A DNA stretch of 60,145 nt from an uncultured Zoogloea sp. (lineage in GTDB: Bacteria > Pseudomonadota > Gammaproteobacteria > Burkholderiales > Rhodocyclaceae), in the NCBI GenBank assembly GCA_937967645.1, contig CALBTT010000052.1:1-60145 (forward strand), read 5' to 3'. Both the position numbers and the translations under genes were made by a program. The notes under the pieces were generated by a model. The model saw only the letters and a program-made list of their open reading frames with translations. It made no database searches and was not told the origin of the DNA. Below, one piece after another: positions 7,969-15,738 of the stretch; position 1 is the first letter of the stretch, and every line of letters starts with the position of its first letter.

Positions 7969-9252
7969 TTAGACCGCAGCCAGGGCCTGATCCAGATCGG
8001 CCAGGATGTCGTCGATGTGCTCGATGCCGATCGACAGGCGGACCATGTCTTCGGACACGCCGGCCTTCTTCATCTCTTCCGGCGACAGCTGGCGGTGGGT
8101 GGTGGAGGCGGGGTGGCAGGCCAGGCTCTTGCTGTCACCGATGTTCACCAGGCGGGTCACCAGCTTGAGGGCGTCCTGGAAGCGACCGCCGGCGGCCTTG
8201 CCGTCGCCGTCGGCGCTCTTCACGCCGAAGTTGAGGATGCCGGAGGCGCGGCCGCCCATGTACTTGTCCACCAGCGGGCGGTCCGGGTGGTCCTTGAGGC
8301 CGGCGTAGTTAACCCAGGCCACCTTGGCGTGGCCCTTCAGGAACTCGGCCACCTTCAGGGTGCTCTCGCAGATCCGGTCCATGCGCAGGGCCAGGGTCTC
8401 GACCCCCTGCAGGATCAGGAAGGCGTTGAAGGGGCTGATCGCTGCGCCCATGTTGCGCAGGGGCACCACCCGGGCACGGCCGATGAAGGCGGCCGGGCCG
8501 AGGGCTTCGGTGTACACCACACCGTGATAGGACACATCCGGCTCGTTCAGGCGGCGGAAGCGCTCCTTGTGCTCGGCCCACGGGAACTTGCCACTGTCGA
8601 CGATGATGCCGCCGATGGAGGTGCCGTGGCCGCCCAGGTATTTGGTGAGGGAGTGCACCACGATGTCGGCACCGTGCTCGATGGGGCGGCACAGGTAGGG
8701 CGAGGGCACCGTGTTGTCCACGATCAGCGGGATGCCGTGGGCGTGGGCGATGGCGGCGAGGGCCTCGAAGTCGGTGATGTTGCCCAGCGGGTTGCCGACG
8801 GATTCGCAGTAGATGGCCTTGGTCCGCTCGTCGATCAGCGGCGCGAAGGAGGCCGGGTCGCGGTAGTCGGCGAAGCGCACCTGGATGCCGATCTGCGGCA
8901 GGGTGTGGGCGAACAGGTTGTAGGTGCCGCCATACAGGGTGGAGGCGGAGACGATGTTGTCACCGGCTTCGGCGATGGTCTGGATGGCGTAGGTGATGGC
9001 CGCCATGCCCGAGGCCAGGGCGAGGCCGGCGATGCCGCCCTCCATGGCCGCCACGCGGGCTTCGAGCACCGCCTGGGTGGGGTTCATGATGCGGGTGTAG
9101 ATGTTGCCGGCCACCTTCAGGTCGAACAGATCGGCACCGTGCTGGGTGTCGTCGAAGGCGTAGGAGGTGGTCTGGTAGATCGGTACGGCGACCGCCTTGG
9201 TGGTCGGGTCCGGGCTGTAGCCACCGTGAACGGCGAGCGTCTCGATTTTCAT
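7969..9252 (-). CDS. metY: O-acetylhomoserine aminocarboxypropyltransferase (homocysteine synthase)
   Basis: PLP enzyme converting O-acetylhomoserine plus sulfide to homocysteine. The 427-aa length and N-terminal LAVHGGYSPDPTTKA are typical of the Met17/MetY group of Cys/Met metabolism enzymes. The PLP lysine is K204 in HSLTKYLGGHG, and SASTLYGGTYNLF and ESVGNPLGNITD are conserved. Its 200-bp upstream region contains a two-step hairpin at 9302-9340 that could be a regulatory RNA element. It could alternatively act in methionine gamma-lyase-like chemistry, but the sequence favours MetY. Confidence 0.92.
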   Translation of the reverse strand: MKIETLAVHGGYSPDPTTKAVAVPIYQTTSYAFDDTQHGADLFDLKVAGNIYTRIMNPTQAVLEARVAAMEGGIAGLALASGMAAITYAIQTIAEAGDNIVSASTLYGGTYNLFAHTLPQIGIQVRFADYRDPASFAPLIDERTKAIYCESVGNPLGNITDFEALAAIAHAHGIPLIVDNTVPSPYLCRPIEHGADIVVHSLTKYLGGHGTSIGGIIVDSGKFPWAEHKERFRRLNEPDVSYHGVVYTEALGPAAFIGRARVVPLRNMGAAISPFNAFLILQGVETLALRMDRICESTLKVAEFLKGHAKVAWVNYAGLKDHPDRPLVDKYMGGRASGILNFGVKSADGDGKAAGGRFQDALKLVTRLVNIGDSKSLACHPASTTHRQLSPEEMKKAGVSEDMVRLSIGIEHIDDILADLDQALAAV

Positions 9253-9301
9253 TGTGTTTTTCTCCGATTGAAATCAATGGGTGCGTCTGGATGGGAGCAT
9301 G

Positions 9302-9340
9302 CCGGATTCATGTTCAGGGTTTTCCCTGATCGGAATCCGG
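9302..9340 (-). promoter_or_regulatory. Two-step hairpin in the metY 5' region
   Basis: CCGGATTC (9302-9309) pairs with GAATCCGG (9333-9340); inside, TCAGGG (9314-9319) pairs with CCCTGA (9324-9329) around a TTTT loop (AAAA in the metY transcript). It lies 50-88 bases upstream of the metY start. It does not match any SAM riboswitch layout I recognise. Confidence 0.4.
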
Positions 9341-9454
9341 GATTCGTCACCTACCCGCGCGATCCTCGGTTGCCGATAATACTCAAAGTCCTGGACATGC
9401 CGCTGGTTTTTGGCGTGAACGTGGGCAATACAACTACAAGACAGGAGGAGAGAC

Positions 9455-9877
9455 ATGGAGCTCAATGGACGTAACGCCACTTGGCTGGAGCTCGCGGTGG
9501 CGCCGCTCTGGCGGCTGGGGCAAGCGCGGGTCCGCATCCACAGCCTCAGCGGAGGGCGCGAGTGCTGTGTGGGGATCACGGTGGATGAGCGCTGGCTATG
9601 TGCCAATGACGGTCGCCTGACCGTGTTCGGGTGCCGCGAGTCGGCTGCCCGGTTTCTGGAATTGCTGCGTATCGACCACATGGAGGACGGCCCGGAGGAG
9701 AGCTTGCCGGGTAACTGTGCCAATCCCCTGGGGGTGCAATGCCTTCGTCTGGGCGCGCGGGGCGTGCTGCAGGAATGCGATGGTGGCGCCTCCCGGCGGG
9801 GCCGGAATGGGCCCGAGCGCATCGTGATCAGGTCGAGGCCGCAGCGAGCCACCTTCGGGCAGGACTTCATGTGCTGA
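9455..9877 (+). CDS. Hypothetical protein, 140 aa
   Basis: I do not recognise a family. The start is well supported by AGGAGGAG (9443-9450) ahead of the ATG. The first 75 residues look folded, with alternating strands (RVRIHSLSG, CCVGITVDERWLCAND) and the helix-like ESAARFLELLRI. The tail from about residue 80 is Gly/Arg-rich and probably disordered. No signal peptide or membrane segment is seen. It is a single gene divergent from metY and followed by a strong terminator. Confidence 0.5.
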   Translation: MELNGRNATWLELAVAPLWRLGQARVRIHSLSGGRECCVGITVDERWLCANDGRLTVFGCRESAARFLELLRIDHMEDGPEESLPGNCANPLGVQCLRLGARGVLQECDGGASRRGRNGPERIVIRSRPQRATFGQDFMC

Positions 9878-9910
9878 TGCACTGACATTCCTGTCGGGCG
9901 AGTGCTGTTG

Positions 9911-9944
9911 GGCCGGTGCATCCGCGGGATGCGCCGGCCTTTTT
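9911..9944 (+). terminator. Strong intrinsic terminator
   Basis: A 13-bp stem GGCCGGTGCATCC (9911-9923) / GGATGCGCCGGCC with one G-T pair is followed by TTTTT. It ends the 9455 transcript. Confidence 0.85.
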
Positions 9945-10019
9945 CATTTCGAGGAGGCTGGCCGCGTGCCGCTCGACCTGGTATATGCCCCTTGAAAGTG
10001 CCCGATGTTTGAGTAAGAA

Positions 10020-10032
10020 TAATACAGTATTA
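10020..10032. promoter_or_regulatory. Perfect small palindrome before the parA-like gene
   Basis: TAATAC-A-GTATTA is a 6-bp inverted repeat with a one-base centre, about 6 bp before the ribosome site of the ParA gene. It may be an operator for the pair's own RHH-like protein. This is inferred only from position and symmetry. Confidence 0.35.
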
Positions 10033-10047
10033 CGCAATGGAGGCGCT

Positions 10048-10710
10048 GTGGCACGAATCAGGGTGGTCGCCATCCTCTCCCAGAAGGGTGGGGCGGGGAA
10101 ATCTACGATGACGATGCAACTGGCCGGGGGCCTGGCGAGGATGGACCGCAGGGTCGCCGTGCTCGATCTCGATTCCCAGGAGACGGCCCTGCGCTGGGCC
10201 AGCAGCGCGCCGGACGGCAAGCCCTTCCCGGCTCGGGTTGAGGGGCTGGCGGATCCCGCAGGGTTGCGTGCTGCCTTGAAGCGCCTGGCCCACCAGCAGG
10301 ATTTCGTGCTGATCGACTGCCCGCCCTCCATCGAGCATCCGGCCGTCCTGGCGGCATTGCAGGAAGCCGATGTGGCTCTGATTCCGGTTGTTCCGAGCCC
10401 TGCAGACCTGTGGTCCACCAAAGGTATCGAGCGGCTGGTCCTGCAAGCGCAGGCCGGGCGCAAGGGCCTGCGTGCGGCATTGGTGCCGAACCGGGTGGTT
10501 CGGACCAACCTGGCCTGGGATGTGCTCGAAGTGATGCGTGATTTTTCGCTACCCGTGCTGGGGGCGGCGCTGTCGCAGCGCAATGCCTATGCCCAGAGTG
10601 CCGTGCTCGGCGCATCGGTCCATCAGATGGGCCGTGCCGGCGCCGAGGCCGCACGGGAGGTGAACAAGCTGGTTGTTGAAGTATTGAAACTGACAGGAGA
10701 GAAAGTATGA
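10048..10710 (+). CDS. ParA/MinD-family ATPase (orphan, partner at 10707)
   Basis: A 220-aa P-loop ATPase of the ParA/Soj/MinD class. It has a deviant Walker A KGGAGKST (13-20) with the signature Lys, DLDSQETALRW, and Walker B IDCPPS near residue 93. I use the GTG at 10048 because GGAGG (10039-10043) lies just before it; the frame is open to 9916 without support. It overlaps the next gene by ATGA. Short ParA proteins like this usually position a cargo (plasmid, chemoreceptor cluster, carboxysome, cellulose synthase) on the nucleoid through a dedicated partner. There is no parB or parS-like array, so I do not call it chromosome segregation. Confidence 0.8.
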   Translation: MARIRVVAILSQKGGAGKSTMTMQLAGGLARMDRRVAVLDLDSQETALRWASSAPDGKPFPARVEGLADPAGLRAALKRLAHQQDFVLIDCPPSIEHPAVLAALQEADVALIPVVPSPADLWSTKGIERLVLQAQAGRKGLRAALVPNRVVRTNLAWDVLEVMRDFSLPVLGAALSQRNAYAQSAVLGASVHQMGRAGAEAAREVNKLVVEVLKLTGEKV

Positions 10711-11471
10711 ACAGCACTACCAAGTCGGCCCTTCGTTCCACCCTGCAGAAGGAGAGCGAGTCCCTCGAGGCGCGTCTGCCCGAGCAGCCCGTGGAGCCCG
10801 CGCCGGCGGTTGTCGAGGCGGCAGCTGTGCCGCCGGCTCCGGCTGCTGAGGCCGTGCCGGCCCCGGAAGCGGCGGCGCCCCTGACCGAGACCCCGGTCGT
10901 CGCCGCTTCGGCTGCCGCAGCCACCCCGGCCCCGGTGAAGCCGGCCGCCAAGCGACCTGCCAAGCCCGCTCCTGCAAGGGCCGCCAAGCCGGCGCCGGTG
11001 AAAAAGGTGGTGACCAAGGCCGCCAAGCCTGCTGATGCGGCTCCGGCGCCCGCCGTGGTCGCTGCGCCCGCGAAGGCGAGCGTTGCCAAGGCAAAGCCGG
11101 TGCAGGCCGAGAAATCTGCCAAGGCCGAGAAGCCGGTGAAGGCCGAGAAGGCCGAGAAGGCCGTCAAGGTGGAGAAGTCCGCCAAGGCCGAGAAGCCTGT
11201 CAAGGCGGCCAAGGACGACAAGGCTGCCAAGCCGGTGAAGGCGCCCAAAGTGATCCGCGAGAAGGTGGTGCGGGACTCCTTCTCCATGCCCAAGAGTGAG
11301 CACACCCAGCTCAAGCTGCTGCGCGAGGCGCTGGCCAAGGCGGGGCGCATCTGCACCAAGTCGGAACTGCTGCGGGCGGGTGTTCAGCTGCTGCTGAAGG
11401 AAACCACGGCGAACACGCGCGTCCTGGTGGAGCGGCTCACCGTGGTGCCGAAGGGCAAGAGCGCGAAGTAA
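10707..11471 (+). CDS. Ala/Pro/Lys-rich protein with C-terminal ribbon-helix-helix-like domain, ParA partner
   Basis: A 254-aa protein with two parts. Residues about 25-185 are low-complexity, rich in Ala, Pro and Lys, and carry imperfect repeats such as SAKAEKPVKA (twice) reminiscent of histone H1-like tails. Residues about 190-250 contain DSFSMPKSEHTQLKLL and KSELLRAGVQLLL, resembling a ribbon-helix-helix or ParB-type helical module. It overlaps the ParA gene by ATGA. I infer that the basic tail binds DNA or another polyanion and that the C-terminal part dimerises; the cargo is unknown. Confidence 0.65.
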   Translation: MNSTTKSALRSTLQKESESLEARLPEQPVEPAPAVVEAAAVPPAPAAEAVPAPEAAAPLTETPVVAASAAAATPAPVKPAAKRPAKPAPARAAKPAPVKKVVTKAAKPADAAPAPAVVAAPAKASVAKAKPVQAEKSAKAEKPVKAEKAEKAVKVEKSAKAEKPVKAAKDDKAAKPVKAPKVIREKVVRDSFSMPKSEHTQLKLLREALAKAGRICTKSELLRAGVQLLLKETTANTRVLVERLTVVPKGKSAK

Positions 11472-11482
11472 GTACGGGCGCG

Positions 11483-13261
11483 TCAGGCCCAGGCCGTGGT
11501 CAGGCTGACGCGCACCAGTCCCCGCAGGCCGTTGCCCATGTAGATCGCGTCGGCCTGCTGGAGATCCGCAGCGGTCAGGCGGGCCACCCGGGCCCGTCCC
11601 TCGCGGATCAGACGTCGCCGCAGAACACCGTCGAGGACCCCCGCCTCGACTGGCGGCGTCAGCCATTCACCGGCTTTTTCAACGAAGATGTTGCTGCGCG
11701 CGCCTTCGGTCAGCTCCCCCTTCTCGTTGACGAACACGGCGTCGAAATGCCCTGCTGCCATGACCCGGGCGAGCTCCCGGTCATAGAGCTGGCGCGCGGT
11801 GGTCTTGTGGCGGTAGAGCGGATCCCGGCTGTCGGTGTGCAGCGGTGACAGCACGATGGTCGGGTCGGGGCCCGGCGCGCCGTGGCTGAGCGCCGCGGTT
11901 TCGAGTTGCAGCTCGCCCGCTTGCCCGAGGGTCAGGCGGACCCGCAGGGGCATGTCGCCACCCACCCCGGCGAGCACCTGTCGGACGGCCTGCTCGTCGA
12001 AGGGGTAGGCGAACCAGTCCGCCGAGGAGGACAGGCGTTCCAGGTGTTCGGCCAGGAAGGGGAACGGCGTTTCGCCGGGTTCGTAGCGCAGGGTCTCGAT
12101 CAACCGCAAGCCTTTGGGCAGGGCGGTCAGGAAGCGGCCCTTGAGGTGGCATTCGTCCCACTCGGCTTCCGCCACGGAATCGTAGACCACGCCGCTGCCA
12201 AGGTTGAGCCGGGCGTGGCCCTGCGAGTCGGCCAGCACGGTACGGATCGGTACGCTGAAGCGGAAGTCGCCGCCCGGGCGGAGCCAGCCGAGGGCGCCGC
12301 AGTAGAGGCCGCGTGCCTGCTGCTCCAGCTCGTGGATGATCTCCATGGCGCGTATCTTGGGCGCCCCGGTGATCGAGCCGCAGGGGAAGAGGGCGCCGAA
12401 AACGGCCGCCAGATCAGCCTCTACCGGCTCTGTCACGACCCGGGAGGTCATCTGCCAGACGGTGGGGTAGGGGTCGATGCGGAACAGGTCCTCGACCCGC
12501 ACGCCGCCCGGTTGGGCGAGTCGCCCCATGTCGTTGCGGATCAGGTCCACGATCATGATGTTCTCGGCCTTGTCCTTGGCCGAGGCGGCCAACAGGGCCG
12601 GGTCGGAGTCCCGGGGGGCGGTGCCCTTCATGGGCTGGCTGCTCAGGCGTGAGCCCTGGCGCTCCAGGAACAGCTCTGGCGAACGTGACAGGATGCAGCC
12701 GTTGGCGTGCTGGATGAAGGCGCCGTAGCGGACCGGCTGCGCGCGCCGCAAGGCCTGGTAGAGACGGACGGGGTCGCCGAACAACTCGCCCTCCAGCGGG
12801 AAGGTGTAATTGACCTGGTAGCAGTCCCCCGCGGCGATGTATTGCTGGATGCGGGCAATGTGGGCGAGGTAGCTGGACTCGCTGATGCCTGACCGCAGGG
12901 CGCCGATGCCGCCAGTGGCCTGGCTTGCCCGGGATTCCAGCCAGGCCTCGCAGGCTGCGTCGTCCAGCCATTCGCCCCGTTCGAAGATCCAGCCGGTCAG
13001 CAGGCTCTGCTCGTCGTTGCGCAGCAGGGGACGCAGACGGGGCTCGATCAGGCAGCCCAACTCATAGCTGGCGGCAAGGGCAACCCAGGCGCCGTTCCGG
13101 GACGCCTGCTCGAGCTCCCGCAGGATGCCCTGCCAATCGCCGCCGGGGCGGCAGGTCAGGGTCGTTCTGAGATCGCGGAGCAGCCAGGCCCCACCGGCGG
13201 TGCCTGGGTCGAGGTTGTTGTCGAAGAGGGCGAAGGAGGGGAGCGAGGGCTTGGCAGTCAC
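11483..13261 (-). CDS. pabB-pabC: Aminodeoxychorismate synthase component I fused to 4-amino-4-deoxychorismate lyase
   Basis: Bifunctional protein for p-aminobenzoate in folate synthesis. Residues about 1-355 are the chorismate-binding PabB domain, with QPMKGTAPRD (the PabB-type Lys motif) and IMIVDLIRNDMGR, SGSITGAPK-type FPCGSITGAPKIRAMEI. Residues about 365-592 are the fold-type IV PLP lyase, with YRHKTTARQLYD (PLP Lys) and NEKGELTEGARSNIF. The fusion is known in many proteobacteria. It is convergent with the ParA pair and shares the folate theme with folA/thyA. Confidence 0.93.
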   Translation of the reverse strand: MTAKPSLPSFALFDNNLDPGTAGGAWLLRDLRTTLTCRPGGDWQGILRELEQASRNGAWVALAASYELGCLIEPRLRPLLRNDEQSLLTGWIFERGEWLDDAACEAWLESRASQATGGIGALRSGISESSYLAHIARIQQYIAAGDCYQVNYTFPLEGELFGDPVRLYQALRRAQPVRYGAFIQHANGCILSRSPELFLERQGSRLSSQPMKGTAPRDSDPALLAASAKDKAENIMIVDLIRNDMGRLAQPGGVRVEDLFRIDPYPTVWQMTSRVVTEPVEADLAAVFGALFPCGSITGAPKIRAMEIIHELEQQARGLYCGALGWLRPGGDFRFSVPIRTVLADSQGHARLNLGSGVVYDSVAEAEWDECHLKGRFLTALPKGLRLIETLRYEPGETPFPFLAEHLERLSSSADWFAYPFDEQAVRQVLAGVGGDMPLRVRLTLGQAGELQLETAALSHGAPGPDPTIVLSPLHTDSRDPLYRHKTTARQLYDRELARVMAAGHFDAVFVNEKGELTEGARSNIFVEKAGEWLTPPVEAGVLDGVLRRRLIREGRARVARLTAADLQQADAIYMGNGLRGLVRVSLTTAWA

Positions 13262-13354
13262 GCGCCGCAGTTTACCCTCGGTGCCCTTTGCCGCGTAGTG
13301 CGTTGAAGGATTACTCCCTCTTTGCGCCGCCCCCGCCGCCGGTCTGACCCTGCC

Positions 13355-14497
13355 TCAGAGCAGCGGGCTGCCGGCGTGCTCGCCCCGCTCGTAGACTACA
13401 TGGGCACGCCCGACCAGCAGGGGGTCCAGCGGGCCGATGTGGTCGATGTCCTTGTTGGTGTAGGGCAGCTTGTGCAGCACGTAGCGCATGGCATTGAGTC
13501 GCGCGCGCTTCTTGCAGTCGGATTTGATCACCGTCCACGGTGCGTCCGCCGTGTCGGTATGGAAGAACATGGCTTCCTTGGCCTTGGTGTAGTCATCCCA
13601 CTTGTCGAGGGAGGCCATGTCGATGGGGCTGAGCTTCCACTGCTTGAGGGGGTGGGACTCCCGCTCCTTGAAGCGCCGCCGTTGCTCCTGCTGGCTGACC
13701 GAGAACCAGAACTTGATGATGTGCACCCCGCTGCGCACCAGATGACGCTCGAACTCGGGCGTCTGGCGCATGAACTCCAGGTATTCGTCCGGGGTGCAGA
13801 AGCCCATCACCCGCTCCACGCCAGCCCGGTTGTACCAGGAACGGTCGAACAGGGCGATCTCGCCGGCGGTCGGGAGGTGCTGCACGTAGCGCTGGAAGTA
13901 CCACTGGCCGCGCTCGGTCTCGGTCGGCTTCTCGAGGGCCACCACGTGGGCGCCGCGAGGGTTGAGGTGCTCCATGAAGCGCTTGATGGTGCCGCCCTTG
14001 CCGGCCGCGTCGCGGCCCTCGAAGAGGATCACCACGCGCTGCCCGGTCTCCTTGACCCAGGCCTGGAGCTTGAGGAGCTCGACCTGCAGGCGGTACTTCT
14101 GCCGTTCGTAGGCCTTGCGCGACATCAGGTTCTTGTACGGGTAGCCGCCTTCGCGCCAGCCATCGGCGAGTTCTTCGTCCGGATGGGAGGGCAGCTTCTT
14201 GTAGACCGCTTCGTCCTCGGCCAGCAGGGCGTTGCGCAGGATGGCCGCGTCGTCGGGCGAGGCGCCGGCCATGATGGCCTGCAGGGTCTCGGCAATGCTG
14301 TGGGTGTCGTGGCGCGCAAGGGTGGCGACGATGTCGCTGACGGCGGTGGCCTTGGCTTCGCGGGCGGCTTCGACGGCTTCGTCGACGACGAAGTGCTCGA
14401 TGGACTCGGGCGTGTTGCGCGGTGCGGTGTCACCGGCCCGTGCGCGACGGGGTGCGGGGGCCCGGGCCTTGCCGGAGGTGGTGTCTTTCGTGCTCAT
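13355..14497 (-). CDS. ppk2: Polyphosphate kinase 2
   Basis: Transfers phosphate between polyphosphate and nucleotides. The 380-aa length includes an Ala/Arg-rich N-terminal extension of about 110 residues before the PPK2 domain. The domain carries Walker A GRDAAGKGGT (161-170), ALFDRSWYNRAGVE (Walker B and lid Arg), and FWFSVSQQEQRRRF. Single-domain PPK2 with this core looks like class I (ADP to ATP, or GDP to GTP), but class cannot be fixed by eye. A 14-bp hairpin at 14528-14561 precedes it, separating it from the gene at 14647. Confidence 0.92.
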   Translation of the reverse strand: MSTKDTTSGKARAPAPRRARAGDTAPRNTPESIEHFVVDEAVEAAREAKATAVSDIVATLARHDTHSIAETLQAIMAGASPDDAAILRNALLAEDEAVYKKLPSHPDEELADGWREGGYPYKNLMSRKAYERQKYRLQVELLKLQAWVKETGQRVVILFEGRDAAGKGGTIKRFMEHLNPRGAHVVALEKPTETERGQWYFQRYVQHLPTAGEIALFDRSWYNRAGVERVMGFCTPDEYLEFMRQTPEFERHLVRSGVHIIKFWFSVSQQEQRRRFKERESHPLKQWKLSPIDMASLDKWDDYTKAKEAMFFHTDTADAPWTVIKSDCKKRARLNAMRYVLHKLPYTNKDIDHIGPLDPLLVGRAHVVYERGEHAGSPLL

Positions 14498-14527
14498 GGC
14501 CAGCTTCCTCTTCTTGGTGTGACTGGG

Positions 14528-14561
14528 GGCGGAGTGATGCAGTGGTCTGCATCACTCCGCC
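14528..14561. other. Perfect 14-bp inverted repeat upstream of ppk2
   Basis: GGCGGAGTGATGCA (14528-14541) and its exact complement (14548-14561) flank a 6-base loop. It has no T-run on either side, so it may be a Rho-dependent stop, an mRNA stabiliser or an attenuator between the 14647 gene and ppk2, both on the minus strand. Confidence 0.5.
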
Positions 14562-14646
14562 TTGAACACGTCATTCTCCGGCGACGGTCTCCTGTCTGCA
14601 ATGGGCCTGTGCGTTAAAGGGTTATTCCTGCAGGTTCTGGTCGTGT

Positions 14647-15558
14647 TCAGCCGGCCCGGCGGGCGCAGCGTTCCACGTAGGCCTTGCAGCGCTCCGTGTA
14701 GTCGGCGGTGCTCTTCGGCATGGGGGTCCGCGCCCGGGTGATGTAGCTCACCAGGTCGCGGCCCTGCTGGACGAGCAGGCGGCCGTCTTCGACCAGGTGC
14801 TGCTCCTCCAGCTGGGTCGGCATGGCGTCACTGTTGAAGTGGCCGCACAGACGCTCGGCGGCGGTGACGAAGCTGGTCCAGATGTCGAAGATGTCCGGGT
14901 CGGTGCGCAGGGTCTCGGTCTTGATCTTTGCTGCATCGGCAAAGTCGCGCACGTGGGGGGAGATGCCGGTGAAACAGGGCAGGGGCTCGAAGGTGGCCTG
15001 GATGGTCTCCGCGATCCGGTCGATGTCGCGCAGGGTCATCGCGATCTTGACGTAGCGGCTCTCGTAGAAGTCCTCGAGGGGGATGGAGAAGGCCTTGAAG
15101 GGCTCCCCCCACAGCTCGTCGATGCCTTCCTCGCCCGAGCGGTGGAGCACCAGCCGGCCGAGACCGAGGGCTTCCTGCAGGCAGCGGCCACACTCGCGCA
15201 TCAGGGCGTTGTCCGACTGGATCTCGATGCCGACGCTCTGCAGCTCGACCAGCTTGGTGAAGATGTCGGCGGCGCGGTTGAACAGGGCGCCGGCCAGCAT
15301 CGCCCCCTTGACGCGGCGTCGGTCCGGGCTGGTCTCTTCCTCGTAGCTTTTGCGTGCCTCGTTGAGTCGGCTGCCGGGGATGTTGAGGCCGTGCTCGACG
15401 TGGTTGAAGAGGCGCCGGGTCAGGGCGCCGATGAGCTGGCGCTTGGCCTGCAGGGTGTCTTCGGGCACCTTGTAGGTCTTGACCCAGTAACCTGAGTAGA
15501 AGACACGCTCGCGGCCTTCTATGACCTGCTTGGTGCCTTCCGGAACGTTGTTGTCCAT
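14647..15558 (-). CDS. Conserved hypothetical helical protein, 303 aa
   Basis: I do not recognise a domain. The protein is soluble, acidic-neutral, mostly helical, and has no signal peptide. Features are an N-terminal YSGYWVKTYKVPEDTL, charged helices (RRLFNHVEHGLNIPGSRLNEARK), and a Cys pair in MRECGRCLQE. It is upstream of ppk2 on the same strand with a 149-bp gap containing a hairpin, so it may share regulation but need not share function. The ATG is the first Met, ahead of a 180-bp AT-richer spacer (15559-15738) that probably holds its promoter. Confidence 0.6.
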   Translation of the reverse strand: MDNNVPEGTKQVIEGRERVFYSGYWVKTYKVPEDTLQAKRQLIGALTRRLFNHVEHGLNIPGSRLNEARKSYEEETSPDRRRVKGAMLAGALFNRAADIFTKLVELQSVGIEIQSDNALMRECGRCLQEALGLGRLVLHRSGEEGIDELWGEPFKAFSIPLEDFYESRYVKIAMTLRDIDRIAETIQATFEPLPCFTGISPHVRDFADAAKIKTETLRTDPDIFDIWTSFVTAAERLCGHFNSDAMPTQLEEQHLVEDGRLLVQQGRDLVSYITRARTPMPKSTADYTERCKAYVERCARRAG

Positions 15559-15738
15559 GGTCCGCTCTTGGGGCTGAGGGTTGGGGGAGGCACTAGCCTC
15601 TATTTTTATCGTGCTCGCCTTTCGGCGTTGGCAACATGAAATTTTGCACCATAACGAAGATGGGCACGTAGTCGACGTATAAATTCACCTGCAGATTATG
15701 GCGCTTTTCACAGTCTGGGCCGGCGCGACCCCGAGGCT

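Noticed and set aside
9253..9454. A SAM riboswitch before metY
   Set aside because: The hairpin at 9302-9340 lacks the conserved cores of the SAM-I and SAM-II classes that I know, so I report only a hairpin.
10950..11250. Short repeated units that could suggest a tandem-repeat array or CRISPR
   Set aside because: They are in-frame Ala/Lys codon repeats of the 10707 gene, irregular in length and without unique spacers.
10048..11471. A plasmid or integrated element partition locus
   Set aside because: No replication protein, ParB box array, integrase or attachment repeats are around; the flanks are ordinary chromosomal genes.
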